Assembly: GCF_026013525.1 (NCBI RefSeq)
Contig: NZ_JAPDRA010000001.1
Location: 949,019-1,013,018, forward strand
DNA from: Sphingomonas canadensis
GTDB taxonomy: Bacteria > Pseudomonadota > Alphaproteobacteria > Sphingomonadales > Sphingomonadaceae
Length of the DNA: 64,000 nt
Direction: 5' to 3'
Below the pieces are notes generated by a model that was given only the letters and a program-made list of their open reading frames with translations, was not told the origin of the DNA and did no database searches. A program made the translations under genes and the position numbers. The stretch's first letter is position 1, and each line of letters begins with the position of its first letter. Of the stretch, positions 1 through 7,746 are shown piece by piece.

Positions 1-318
1 ATTCTTCTCGGCCTGGCGGAAGCTGGTCTCGATCCATTCCTCGCTGAACGGCCGCTCATATTTCAGCCGGGTATAGCGCGCGCTGGCGTCGATCAGCGCC
101 TCCAGCCGCATCGGCTCCAGCGCGGCCTTCATCCGGCCGGACGAGGGCAGCTCGAGATAATGGTGCCAGAAACATTCGGATATTTCGCGGAAATGGCCAT
201 CGAGCAGCCTCGCGATCTCCGCGCAGCCGGGGGCGATCGCTCCGTCCCAATCGAATTCGCGCAGGCGCGCGACGATGGCGCGCGAATCGCCGAGCTTGCT
301 GTGCCGGGGGCTGGCCAT
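1..318 (-). CDS. Globin-coupled-type chemoreceptor, N-terminal fragment (runs off window)
   Basis: The first 106 codons of a reverse-strand gene are visible; the rest lies beyond the window edge. The start is an ATG at 318, 13 bases after the stop of the upstream chemoreceptor, with an AGGAGA ribosome site across that junction. The visible part aligns with the N-terminal domain of its neighbour: an SE-x-FW-x-HYLEL helix matches SEAYWQQWL, and EEWIET matches HAWIES. It is therefore probably a tandem paralog, a soluble sensor feeding the CheA pathway. The neighbour's candidate proximal histidine is a glutamate here. The signalling domain cannot be seen, so a different output domain is possible. 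Confidence 0.72.
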   Translation of the reverse strand, partial: MASPRHSKLGDSRAIVARLREFDWDGAIAPGCAEIARLLDGHFREISECFWHHYLELPSSGRMKAALEPMRLEALIDASARYTRLKYERPFSEEWIETSFRQAEKN

Positions 319-331
319 CGGTCTGTCTCTC

Positions 332-1657
332 CTATGCGGCTACCTTGGCGATGAAATCGCCGGCGCTGCCTTTCAGGTTGCCGAGCTGGGCGTCGAGCGC
401 GGAGAAGCCCTGACCCACCCGGTCGATTTCGGAAGCCACCGCCTCGGTATCCTCGCGGATGGCGCCGATGGTGGCGGACATGGAGTCTGCGGCGAGTGCG
501 GTTTCGTCGACTGCGGCGGTGATGGCGGTGACGGTCTGGGCCTGGATTTCCATGGCGGAGCGGATGCGGTTTGCGCTTTCCTGGACCTCGGAGACGGTGG
601 CGCGGATGGAGGCGTTGGTCTCGACGGTGGAACGGGTTGCGGACTGGATGGCGGCGATCTTGGCGGCGATGTCGTCGGTGGCGCGCGCGGTCTGGTTGGC
701 GAGGCTCTTCACCTCCTGCGCGACGACGGCGAAGCCGCGTCCGGCGTCACCGGCGCGGGCGGCCTCGATGGTGGCGTTGAGCGCGAGCAGGTTGGTCTGC
801 CCGGCGATGTCGCGGATGAGGCCGAGGATCGATTCGATCGACTTGGCATGTTCGGAGAGCATCTCGCTCATGCCGACGGCGGTGCCGGCCTGGCTGGACG
901 CGCGGGTGGCGATGTCTGCGGCGGCCTCCACCTCCTGGCGGGCGTCCTCGATCGCGCGGATCAGCCCGGCGGCGGTCTGCGCCGCCTCGCGCATCGCGAC
1001 CGCGGACTGCTCCGCCGCCGCCGCGACTTCCGACGCCTTGCCCAGCATCCCACGCGCCGAGGCGGAGGTGTGGACCGCCTGCACGCGCAGCGCATCGCCC
1101 TCACGCGAGGCGCGCTCCACGGTGTTGCCGATCGAGTCGCGGAACTGCGCGGCCAGCCGGTCGCGATCGACCTGCGCGGCATGCTCGCGATACATATTGT
1201 AGAGCTCGACGGTGATGTCGCTTTCCAGCGCCGACAGGCGCAGCAGCGTATCGATCAGCAGCGGCAGGCGCGGATCGCCCGGCGCCACGCGGCGCATCAG
1301 CACCTCCAGCGCGGCGCGATCGCTGGCGTTGATCATCGAAAGCAGCGCCATCGGCTGGACCCCGGCGGCATAGGCGGCGCTGACCGAACGCTCGATCGAT
1401 TCGATCCAGGCGTGGCCGGCGGTATCGAGGAAGCGGCTCTTCAGGAAGACGACGCCCAGCTCGACCATCTTGGCGGTCTCGGCCGGCGCCCAGGTGCGTT
1501 CGTCGGAGAAGCAGCGCAGCCATTGCTGCCAGTAAGCCTCGGAGATCGAGAGAATCTCGGGTTCCAGCACCTGCCACGCATCGCGCGACGAAACGACCAG
1601 CGATCCATCGAAATCGAAGATTCGCAGCCGCGCGGCGACGTCGATCGCCGCGCTCAT
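332..1657 (-). CDS. Soluble methyl-accepting chemotaxis protein with protoglobin-like sensor
   Basis: A 441-residue chemoreceptor without membrane segments. Residues about 1-170 form an all-helical domain resembling the protoglobin (globin-coupled sensor) fold, with GHAWIES as a candidate proximal-histidine site. The C-terminal half is a long helical signalling domain with the conserved MCP hairpin tip ([18 protein letters not shown], then [11 protein letters not shown]), which contacts CheA and CheW. ATG 1657 is chosen because the sensor-domain homology begins there; an in-frame start at 1744 would add 29 low-complexity residues. A second receptor follows 13 bases downstream, so the two are probably cotranscribed. 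Heme binding and the stimulus, perhaps oxygen, are inferences. Confidence 0.88.
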   Translation of the reverse strand: MSAAIDVAARLRIFDFDGSLVVSSRDAWQVLEPEILSISEAYWQQWLRCFSDERTWAPAETAKMVELGVVFLKSRFLDTAGHAWIESIERSVSAAYAAGVQPMALLSMINASDRAALEVLMRRVAPGDPRLPLLIDTLLRLSALESDITVELYNMYREHAAQVDRDRLAAQFRDSIGNTVERASREGDALRVQAVHTSASARGMLGKASEVAAAAEQSAVAMREAAQTAAGLIRAIEDARQEVEAAADIATRASSQAGTAVGMSEMLSEHAKSIESILGLIRDIAGQTNLLALNATIEAARAGDAGRGFAVVAQEVKSLANQTARATDDIAAKIAAIQSATRSTVETNASIRATVSEVQESANRIRSAMEIQAQTVTAITAAVDETALAADSMSATIGAIREDTEAVASEIDRVGQGFSALDAQLGNLKGSAGDFIAKVAA

Positions 1658-1772
1658 CGTCCCGGGTCCCGGAAGCTTGCTGTTGTCTGCCACGGTCGTC
1701 ACGATCCTGGGGTCCCCCATCGGCGGCGTGCAATCGGCACGCACTCGCGCAAGGGAAGCTATGCGCGAACGG

Positions 1773-1787
1773 TTAAGGGCCGGTTAG
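1773..1787. promoter_or_regulatory. CtrA-like half-matched box upstream of chemoreceptor pair
   Basis: TTAA, seven bases, then TTAG lies between the divergent chemoreceptor and sdhC starts, about 115 bases upstream of the chemoreceptor ATG. The alphaproteobacterial CtrA consensus is TTAA-N7-TTAA, so this has one mismatch. It sits within two direct CGGTTA copies 11 bases apart (1770 and 1781). The function is inferred from the motif alone. Confidence 0.3.
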
Positions 1788-1926
1788 CCACGGCGCGGGA
1801 ATTCCCGGCATTGCCTTGCGCGTGCGCTTCTGCCGCGACGGTACGGGAATCGGCGGCGGCTGCTTCCGCCCTTGCATCCCGGGCACGCGCGTCTAAGAAG
1901 CGCGCGACGACCCGAAAGGATTGCCC

Positions 1927-2349
1927 TTGGCCAACGTCCGCAATGAGAAGCGTCCGCTCTCGCCGCATTTGACCGCGTACAAATGGGGGCCGCACATGGC
2001 CGTTTCGATCATCCACCGCGCCACCGGCGCGGCGCTGGGGATCGGCGGCGTGCTGCTCCTGCTCTGGTGGCTCGCCGCGCTTGCCGCGGGCGGCCCCGCC
2101 TATGCCCTGTTCCTCGACGTCTTCACGGTGGAGGCGGGCGGGCTGAACATCGCCGGCTGGATCGCCGGCGTTGGCCTCACCTGGGTGCTGTTCCAGCACA
2201 TGGGCAGCGGCGTGCGCCACCTGTTCCTGGACCAGGGCGCCAATTTCGAGCTGAAGGGCAACCGCAACACCGCGCTCGCCACCTTCGTCTTCTCGGTGGT
2301 GGCGACGATCGGCTTCTGGGTGTTCATCCTGGAGAAGAGCAATGGGTAA
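1927..2349 (+). CDS. sdhC: Succinate dehydrogenase cytochrome b556 subunit
   Basis: A 140-residue membrane anchor of respiratory complex II that helps bind heme b and ubiquinone. It has the family signature RPLSPHLTAYKW near the start, the SIIHRATG motif with its conserved Ser and His-Arg, and three hydrophobic segments. Two TTG codons follow the AAAGGA ribosome site, at 1921 and 1927. Only 1927 has normal spacing of about six bases, and it gives the usual MANVRNEKRPLS start. The gene overlaps sdhD by 8 bases, which implies coupled translation. Confidence 0.95.
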   Translation: MANVRNEKRPLSPHLTAYKWGPHMAVSIIHRATGAALGIGGVLLLLWWLAALAAGGPAYALFLDVFTVEAGGLNIAGWIAGVGLTWVLFQHMGSGVRHLFLDQGANFELKGNRNTALATFVFSVVATIGFWVFILEKSNG

Positions 2350-2725
2350 CGGCACCAGCATCGGCAAGGTGCGCGGCCTGGGATCGGCCAAGGAAGGCAC
2401 GCATCATTGGTGGCAGCAGCGGCTGACCGCCGGATCGAACCTGGTCCTGATGCTGTGGTTCGTCGTCTCGCTCGCGCTGCTGCCGGGCTATGACTATGCC
2501 ACGGTCAGCCAGTGGCTGGCATCGCCCTGGGCGGCGGTGCCGATGATCCTGCTGGTGTTCAGCACCTTCTATCACATGCGCCTGGGCCTCCAGGTGGTGA
2601 TCGAGGATTATCAGCACGACGAAACGCGCATCGTCTTCCTGATCCTCCTCAACTTCTTTGCCCTTAGCGGGGCTGTGCTCGCGATCTTCTCCATCCTGAA
2701 GGTCGCCTTTGCCGGAGCGGCCTGA
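2342..2725 (+). CDS. sdhD: Succinate dehydrogenase hydrophobic membrane anchor subunit
   Basis: A 127-residue anchor of complex II. Three transmembrane helices are visible, and helix two carries the FYHMRLG motif, whose histidine is the expected heme b ligand, followed by VIEDY. Together with SdhC it docks the SdhAB catalytic unit and forms the quinone site. Its ATG lies inside the end of sdhC, and its TGA shares one base with the sdhA ATG (TGATG), so sdhC, sdhD and sdhA form one translationally coupled unit. Confidence 0.95.
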   Translation: MGNGTSIGKVRGLGSAKEGTHHWWQQRLTAGSNLVLMLWFVVSLALLPGYDYATVSQWLASPWAAVPMILLVFSTFYHMRLGLQVVIEDYQHDETRIVFLILLNFFALSGAVLAIFSILKVAFAGAA

Positions 2726-4560
2726 TGGCACCCGCCTACAAGATCATCGATCATACCTATGACGCCGTCGTTGTCGGCGCGGGCGGTTCCGGCCTGCGCG
2801 CGACCATGGGCATCGCCGAGAGCGGCCTGAAGACCGCCTGCATCACCAAGGTGTTCCCCACCCGCAGCCACACCGTGGCGGCGCAGGGCGGCATCGCGGC
2901 CAGCCTGGGCAACAACACGCCCGATCACTGGTCGTGGCACATGTACGACACCGTCAAGGGCTCCGACTGGCTCGGCGACCAGGACGCGATCGAATATATG
3001 GTGCGCGAGGCCCCGGCCGCGGTCTATGAGCTGGAGCACGCGGGCGTGCCGTTCAGCCGCAACGACAACGGCACCATCTATCAGCGCCCCTTCGGCGGCC
3101 ACATGCAGAACATGGGCGCCGGCCCGCCCGTGCAGCGCACCTGCGCCGCGGCGGACCGCACCGGCCACGCCATGCTCCACGCGCTGTATCAGCAGAGCCT
3201 GAAGTATGACGCGGACTTCTTCGTCGAATATTTCGCGCTCGACCTGATCATGGAACAGGGGCCGGACGGCCCGGTGTGCCGCGGCGTGATCGCGCTGTGC
3301 ATGGAAGACGGCAGCATCCACCGCTTCCGCAGCCATGCCGTGGTGCTGGCTACCGGCGGCGGCGGGCGCGTCTATGCCTCCGCCACCAGCGCGCATACCT
3401 GCACCGGCGACGGCAACGGCATGGTGCTGCGCGCGGGCCTGCCGCTGCAGGACATGGAGTTCGTGCAGTTCCACCCGACCGGCATCTACGGCGCCGGCGT
3501 CCTGATCACCGAGGGCGCGCGCGGCGAGGGCGGATATCTGACCAATTCCGAGGGCGAGCGCTTCATGGAGCGCTATGCCCCCAGCGCCAAGGATCTGGCG
3601 AGCCGCGACGTGGTGTCGCGTTCGATGGCGATGGAAATCCGCGAAGGCCGCGGGGTGGGCAAGGAGAAGGATCATATCTTCCTTCACCTCAACCACATCG
3701 ATCCGAAGATCCTGGCCGAGCGGCTGCCCGGCATCACCGAGACCGGCAAGATCTTCGCGGGCGTGGACCTGACGCGCCAGCCGCTGCCGGTGGTGCCGAC
3801 CGTCCACTATAACATGGGCGGCATCCCGACCAATTATCACGGCGAGGTCGTGTACCTGAAGAAGGGCAAGGGCCGCGGCGCGAAGGACGAGCCCGACGCC
3901 GTGGTCCCCGGCCTGTTCGCGGTGGGCGAGGCGGCGTGCGTCTCCGTCCATGGCGCGAACCGCCTGGGCTCCAACTCGCTGATCGACCTGGTGGTGTTCG
4001 GCCGCGCGACCGGCCTGCGCCTGAAGGAGACGCTGAAGCCCAACACGCCGCATGCCGCGCTGCCCAAGGGCTCCGAGGAGTTCGCGCTGGGCCGTCTCGA
4101 TCATTTCCGCAACGCCAAGGGCGGATCGCCCACCGCGGAGATCCGCAAGGACATGCAGCGCACGATGCAGCGCCACTGCGCCGTGTTCCGCGACAGCGGG
4201 CTGCTGACCGAGGGTGTGGCGCTGATGGACCAGGTCTACAAGCGGATGGAGGACGTTGCCGTCACCGATCGCTCGCTGATCTGGAACACCGATCTGGTCG
4301 AGACGCTGGAGCTCGACAACCTGATCGGCCAGGCGGTGGTGACGATGCGCAGCGCGGAAAACCGCAAGGAAAGCCGCGGCGCGCACATGCACGAGGACTT
4401 CCCCGATCGCGACGACGCGAACTGGATGAAGCACACCATCTCCAGCTTCGGCGGCTGGGGCGGCAAGGGCGGCACGGTGGCGATCGATTACCGCCCCGTC
4501 CACGATTACACGCTCACCGACGAGGTGGCGTATATCGAGCCGAAGAAGCGGGTGTACTGA
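2725..4560 (+). CDS. sdhA: Succinate dehydrogenase flavoprotein subunit
   Basis: The 611-residue catalytic subunit of complex II oxidises succinate to fumarate and carries covalent FAD. It has an N-terminal dinucleotide fold ([12 protein letters not shown], about residues 15-26) and the [10 protein letters not shown] segment, whose His49 is the FAD attachment site. Further motifs are the [10 protein letters not shown] and ARGEGG active-site segments and [10 protein letters not shown]. Length and motif order are typical of the family. Its iron-sulfur partner, sdhB, is not next to it but 4.6 kb downstream at 9195, beyond unrelated genes. Confidence 0.98.
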   Translation: MAPAYKIIDHTYDAVVVGAGGSGLRATMGIAESGLKTACITKVFPTRSHTVAAQGGIAASLGNNTPDHWSWHMYDTVKGSDWLGDQDAIEYMVREAPAAVYELEHAGVPFSRNDNGTIYQRPFGGHMQNMGAGPPVQRTCAAADRTGHAMLHALYQQSLKYDADFFVEYFALDLIMEQGPDGPVCRGVIALCMEDGSIHRFRSHAVVLATGGGGRVYASATSAHTCTGDGNGMVLRAGLPLQDMEFVQFHPTGIYGAGVLITEGARGEGGYLTNSEGERFMERYAPSAKDLASRDVVSRSMAMEIREGRGVGKEKDHIFLHLNHIDPKILAERLPGITETGKIFAGVDLTRQPLPVVPTVHYNMGGIPTNYHGEVVYLKKGKGRGAKDEPDAVVPGLFAVGEAACVSVHGANRLGSNSLIDLVVFGRATGLRLKETLKPNTPHAALPKGSEEFALGRLDHFRNAKGGSPTAEIRKDMQRTMQRHCAVFRDSGLLTEGVALMDQVYKRMEDVAVTDRSLIWNTDLVETLELDNLIGQAVVTMRSAENRKESRGAHMHEDFPDRDDANWMKHTISSFGGWGGKGGTVAIDYRPVHDYTLTDEVAYIEPKKRVY

Positions 4561-4574
4561 GTGAGGTAACTTAA

Positions 4575-4919
4575 ATGCTAGGCTGGCTGAGGCGCCGGAG
4601 GTTACTGGAGCAGCGCAAGCTGATTTATCAGAATTCTTCGGCGGCTGAGGGCGGGTTAGCTGGCTATTTTCATGATAATCCGGCCATCTTAGCATGGCTT
4701 TCGGAAGTTGCTAAAGAAACTCGTTCTTACGCACACTCTGTGTGTAAGAATGAGCTATTACCATTGGACAAGATGGAAAGGCTACTTTCGATCAATTCAG
4801 ATCTTCGGCGACTCTATGACACAACTGCGTCCAGGTACTTGCGGTCCTTTGATGAGGAAAATGCCCCTCTGATGGGGTGGAAGTGGTATCTCGCACAGCG
4901 CGATGCGGACGATGAATAA
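4575..4919 (+). CDS. Orphan 114-residue protein of atypical base composition
   Basis: Directly after sdhA lies an ORF of 114 residues with a plausible GAGG ribosome site before its ATG. It is mostly helical and charged, with no signal peptide, membrane segment or motif I recognise. Its codon use is clearly more AT-rich than that of neighbouring genes, with many A- and T-ending codons (TTA, AAA, TCT, CGT). This suggests recent acquisition. It is followed by a reverse-strand toxin-antitoxin pair, and the two may mark one inserted segment. It could be translated from readthrough of the sdhCDA transcript. Function unknown. Confidence 0.6.
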   Translation: MLGWLRRRRLLEQRKLIYQNSSAAEGGLAGYFHDNPAILAWLSEVAKETRSYAHSVCKNELLPLDKMERLLSINSDLRRLYDTTASRYLRSFDEENAPLMGWKWYLAQRDADDE

Positions 4920-4943
4920 ATCGCAGCAAAGGCTACAACATTC

Positions 4944-5246
4944 TTACGCGGCGTCCCTGAACCGCGTCACCCTGATTTCCGCTTCCCGGGCGCGTGCCTG
5001 CGCCAGTTCATAGGCGCCCTGCATCCGAAGCAGCGTATCCGCCTTCACGCCGAACGCCTTTTCGAAGCGGATCGCCATCTCCGCAGACAAGCCCGCGCGC
5101 GCGTTGAGCAGCGCGCTCATCGCCTGACGGGTGACGCCCAGATGTTCGGCCGCGCCGGTGACGCTCAGGCCGTGGGCCTCCACGATCTCCGCGCGCAGCC
5201 ATGCGCCGGGGTGAACCGCAAAGGCCGGAGAAACCGCGATGGCCAT
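4944..5246 (-). CDS. higA: HigA-family antitoxin (XRE helix-turn-helix)
   Basis: A 100-residue antitoxin of the HigA/VapI type. A helix-turn-helix spans about residues 20-75 (LSVTGAAEHLGVTRQAMSAL, then NARAGLSAEMAIRFEKAFG). It should neutralise the toxin encoded just upstream and repress their shared promoter. Its start overlaps the toxin stop by one base, and toxin-before-antitoxin is the usual order for HigBA. The pair lies antisense to the sdh transcript inside the gap between sdhA and sdhB. Confidence 0.9.
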   Translation of the reverse strand: MAIAVSPAFAVHPGAWLRAEIVEAHGLSVTGAAEHLGVTRQAMSALLNARAGLSAEMAIRFEKAFGVKADTLLRMQGAYELAQARAREAEIRVTRFRDAA

Positions 5247-5533
5247 CAGTGATAATCCTCCAGGTCCAAATCGGCGATCGCGCCGTCCGCGTTCAGCCGA
5301 AAGGTGAGCCGCCAGTTGCGGGTCACGGTGAGCGACCAGGTTCCGGCCCGGTCCCCGGTCAATTCATGGGCGCCCCAGTTCGGCGGCACGTACAGTTCCT
5401 CGACCGATCCGATGGCGGCCAGATAGGCGATCATGTTCGTCAGCCGGCCGATGAGCCTGGCGTCCAACCCCCTGGGCCTGCCGGTCTCGACGAAACGGTG
5501 GAGCGCCTTGTGGCGGATGCTCTCGATCTGCAC
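5246..5533 (-). CDS. higB: HigB-family toxin (RelE superfamily mRNA interferase)
   Basis: A 95-residue protein with the HigB/plasmid-maintenance-killer layout: an N-terminal RHKALHRFVETG segment and the core GDRAGTWSLTVTRNWRLTFR, ending in DLDLEDYH. Family members cleave ribosome-bound mRNA. The start is a GTG at 5533, which lies only about 8 bases after a good -10 box, so the transcript probably has little or no leader. It precedes and overlaps its antitoxin gene. Confidence 0.9.
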   Translation of the reverse strand: MQIESIRHKALHRFVETGRPRGLDARLIGRLTNMIAYLAAIGSVEELYVPPNWGAHELTGDRAGTWSLTVTRNWRLTFRLNADGAIADLDLEDYH

Positions 5534-5540
5534 CGCGGCA

Positions 5541-5568
5541 GATATAGCATCAGGCCGTAGTGTGTCAA
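5541..5568 (-). promoter_or_regulatory. Sigma70-type promoter of the toxin-antitoxin pair
   Basis: On the reverse strand, TTGACA (5568-5563) is followed after 16 bases by TATATC (5546-5541). This is one of the best consensus promoters in the window. The predicted transcription start, about 5534, falls on the toxin GTG codon. Confidence 0.65.
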
Positions 5569-5698
5569 TTTACGCTTTACGGCCGCCGCCCGCTGTCCGG
5601 CGTTAACCATGGTCCCGGCTTTGGACCCCGTCGTTGCGCTCGCGGGTTGACTTCCCCTCGCCGGGGGCGACACTGGCCCCGTTCGGGATCGCGGGGGA

Positions 5699-6724
5699 AT
5701 GTGCCGCATGCGTAGGCGTTTCGGGAATCGACTGCTCGGGCTGGCCGTGGCGCTGGGGATGGCGGCGCTGCCCGCCGCCGCGATCGCGCAGACCCAGGGC
5801 AGCGGCTACAAGCCCCCCGAGCATAGCGGCAACTGGCCCGGCCTGGGATCGGGCGAGACGCGCGACGAGGTGTCACGCAGCCTGGAGCTGGGGCCGGAGC
5901 TTCAGCGCGGCCGCCCGGCGCGCGCGATGCTGGCCGATCACCGCAAGCTGACCAGCGCGCTCGCCACGCTGGGCAAGCAGCGGCCGGGTGTGGTCGACGC
6001 CTATGTGCTCTCGGTCGGGCTGGACAGCGATCCCGTGTTCGGGCGCGAGGCGCGCGAGGCGGGCAAGGTGCTGTCGGCGCGCTATAGCGCGGCGGGCCGC
6101 ACGCTGGTGCTGGCCGGTACCGACGGTTCGAAGCCCACCGATCTGGCCAACGGCACGATCGCCGGGCTGACGATGGCGCTGGCCCGTGTCGCCGAGCTGA
6201 TGGACCCCAAGGAGGATGTGCTGGTCCTCTACGTCACCTCGCATGGCGCCCCGTTTGGCATCGCCTATCATGACGGCGACGAGGGCTATGGCGTGCTGGG
6301 GCCGGTGCGGCTGGCGTCGATCCTGGACGAGCTGGGCATCAAGCGGCGGCTGCTGATCGTCAGCGCCTGTTATTCGGGCGTGTTCGTGCCGCTGGTTTCC
6401 AGCCCCACCACCGCGGTGCTCACCGCCGCCTCTTCCGAACGCCCGTCGTTCGGATGCCGGGCCGACAACGACTGGACCTTCTTCGGCGACGCGCTGATCA
6501 ACCGCGCGCTGCGCAAGCCCCAGCCGCTGGGCGATGCCGCGGCGGAGGCGCAGGCGACGATCGGCCGCTGGGAAGGCGACGCGGGGCTGCGTCCGTCCGA
6601 TCCGCAGGTAAGCATCGGCGATGACGTGAAGGCATGGCTCGCCCCGCTGGAGGCGGCGATGCCCAAGACCGCGTCCAAGCCCGTCGGCCGCCCCGCGACC
6701 GACGCGCTGTTGCCGGGCATCTAG
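5699..6724 (+). CDS. Secreted C13 family (legumain-type) cysteine peptidase
   Basis: A 341-residue protein with an N-terminal signal peptide (about residues 5-30, ending AAAIAQ). The rest matches the bacterial peptidase C13 domain: YVTSHGAPFG carries the catalytic histidine (about 182), IVSACYSGVF the nucleophilic cysteine (about 224), and the conserved SFGC and DWTFFGDAL segments follow. It should act in the periplasm or outside the cell; its substrate is unknown. ATG 5708 has better spacing to the GGGGGA ribosome site than 5699 and would remove three residues. Eleven bases separate it from a membrane-anchored ClpP-fold protein, so the two are probably cotranscribed. Confidence 0.85.
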   Translation: MCRMRRRFGNRLLGLAVALGMAALPAAAIAQTQGSGYKPPEHSGNWPGLGSGETRDEVSRSLELGPELQRGRPARAMLADHRKLTSALATLGKQRPGVVDAYVLSVGLDSDPVFGREAREAGKVLSARYSAAGRTLVLAGTDGSKPTDLANGTIAGLTMALARVAELMDPKEDVLVLYVTSHGAPFGIAYHDGDEGYGVLGPVRLASILDELGIKRRLLIVSACYSGVFVPLVSSPTTAVLTAASSERPSFGCRADNDWTFFGDALINRALRKPQPLGDAAAEAQATIGRWEGDAGLRPSDPQVSIGDDVKAWLAPLEAAMPKTASKPVGRPATDALLPGI

Positions 6725-6735
6725 GCGCCCGTGCG

Positions 6736-7647
6736 ATGGCCGAACCGGAAAACCTAATCGCCAGGCTGATCCCGGGCGATCTGGAGAATCAGATTCCGGC
6801 GGCCGTGAAAAAGGTGCTGCCGGGCGGCTTCAAGAACCGGATGATCCAGGCCGGGCTGGCGCTGCTGATCGCGTTCGGCTTGTCGTTCGTGGTCAAGCGG
6901 CTGATCGACCTGCGCGAGGCGCGGACGCGGCCGGCGATCCCGCCCGCCCCGGCCCCACCCGCGCTGCCGCCAGCCGTTGCCCCGGCGGCTGCCGCCCCGC
7001 TGCCGCTTGCCGCCGCCGCGCCGGAGCCCGCCCCGGTGCCGCTGGCCGAGCCGGTGCCCGCGCCCCCGCCGCCGCCCGCGCCCGCCGCTGCGGCGGAGAC
7101 GCTGGCGCTGCTCGGCGAGCCGCACGTCAGCCTTTCGGGCAGCGTCGATCAGGCGATGTACGCCGCCTTCCGCGCCCAGATCGCCGCCGCCCCGCGCGAA
7201 GGCCCGCTGGTGATCGCGCTCTCCAGCCACGGCGGCGACGTGGAGGTCGCGCGGCTGATGGCCGACGAGCTGCGGCTGCTGCGCGATTATGGCGCGCGAG
7301 AGCTGCTGTTCCTGGGCAAGGTGGCGGTGCATGCCGCGGGAACCGCGTTCATGGCGGCCTTTCCGCCCGCCGACCGTTTCCTGACGCGCGGCACGCGGCT
7401 GTTGATCCAGGAAGGCAGCGCCGACGCGCATGTCGCCTTCGCCGGCCCGCTGCGCGGCGTGGCCGATGCGCTGCGCGCGCGGCTGAACGAGATCGAGCTG
7501 GCCGCGCGGGCGGAGGAAGAGGGCTTCCGCGCGCTGGCCGCGGGCACGCGCGTCGCGCCGGAGGAGCTGCGCCGCCGCGCCGCCGCGGGCTGGTTCCTCG
7601 ATGCCGACGAGGCGCGCGCGCTGGGGATCGTCGCCGACGTGATCTGA
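6736..7647 (+). CDS. Membrane-anchored ClpP/crotonase-fold protein, catalytic serine apparently absent
   Basis: A 303-residue protein. It has one transmembrane helix at about residues 36-54, a long Ala/Pro-rich linker (about 65-120) and a C-terminal domain resembling ClpP or periplasmic S14-type proteases. That domain has LVIALSSHGGDVEVARLMAD in place of the ClpP IDSPGG segment, and VAVHAAGTAFMAAFP where ClpP has an AASMG nucleophile region. The serine position reads as glycine or threonine, so it may be a pseudo-enzyme. ATG 6736 is chosen over an upstream start inside the peptidase gene. It lies 11 bases after the C13 peptidase, suggesting a joint role. The fold call is inferred from motifs only. 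Confidence 0.65.
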   Translation: MAEPENLIARLIPGDLENQIPAAVKKVLPGGFKNRMIQAGLALLIAFGLSFVVKRLIDLREARTRPAIPPAPAPPALPPAVAPAAAAPLPLAAAAPEPAPVPLAEPVPAPPPPPAPAAAAETLALLGEPHVSLSGSVDQAMYAAFRAQIAAAPREGPLVIALSSHGGDVEVARLMADELRLLRDYGARELLFLGKVAVHAAGTAFMAAFPPADRFLTRGTRLLIQEGSADAHVAFAGPLRGVADALRARLNEIELAARAEEEGFRALAAGTRVAPEELRRRAAAGWFLDADEARALGIVADVI

Positions 7648-7746
7648 CGCCTGCACCGTTCCTGCAACGAAATTCCCGGACAAGCTGGTTGGGCCGCCGC
7701 CCGCGCGATCCCTATTCGAAGGGGCCGTGCATCATGGGAGGCATTC

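Noticed and set aside
275..1972. 565-residue forward ORF opposite the chemoreceptor gene
   Set aside because: It is a high-GC shadow: Gly/Asp-rich low-complexity translation with no motif, antisense to a clear MCP.
2611..4695. 694-residue reverse ORF across sdhA
   Set aside because: Antisense shadow with low-complexity His/Arg/Ala composition and no family signature.
5646..5690. TTGACT as a -35 box for the C13 peptidase
   Set aside because: No acceptable -10 hexamer lies 16-18 bases downstream.
6950..7095. GC-rich repeat region
   Set aside because: It encodes the Ala/Pro linker of the ClpP-fold protein; there is no exact tandem unit.
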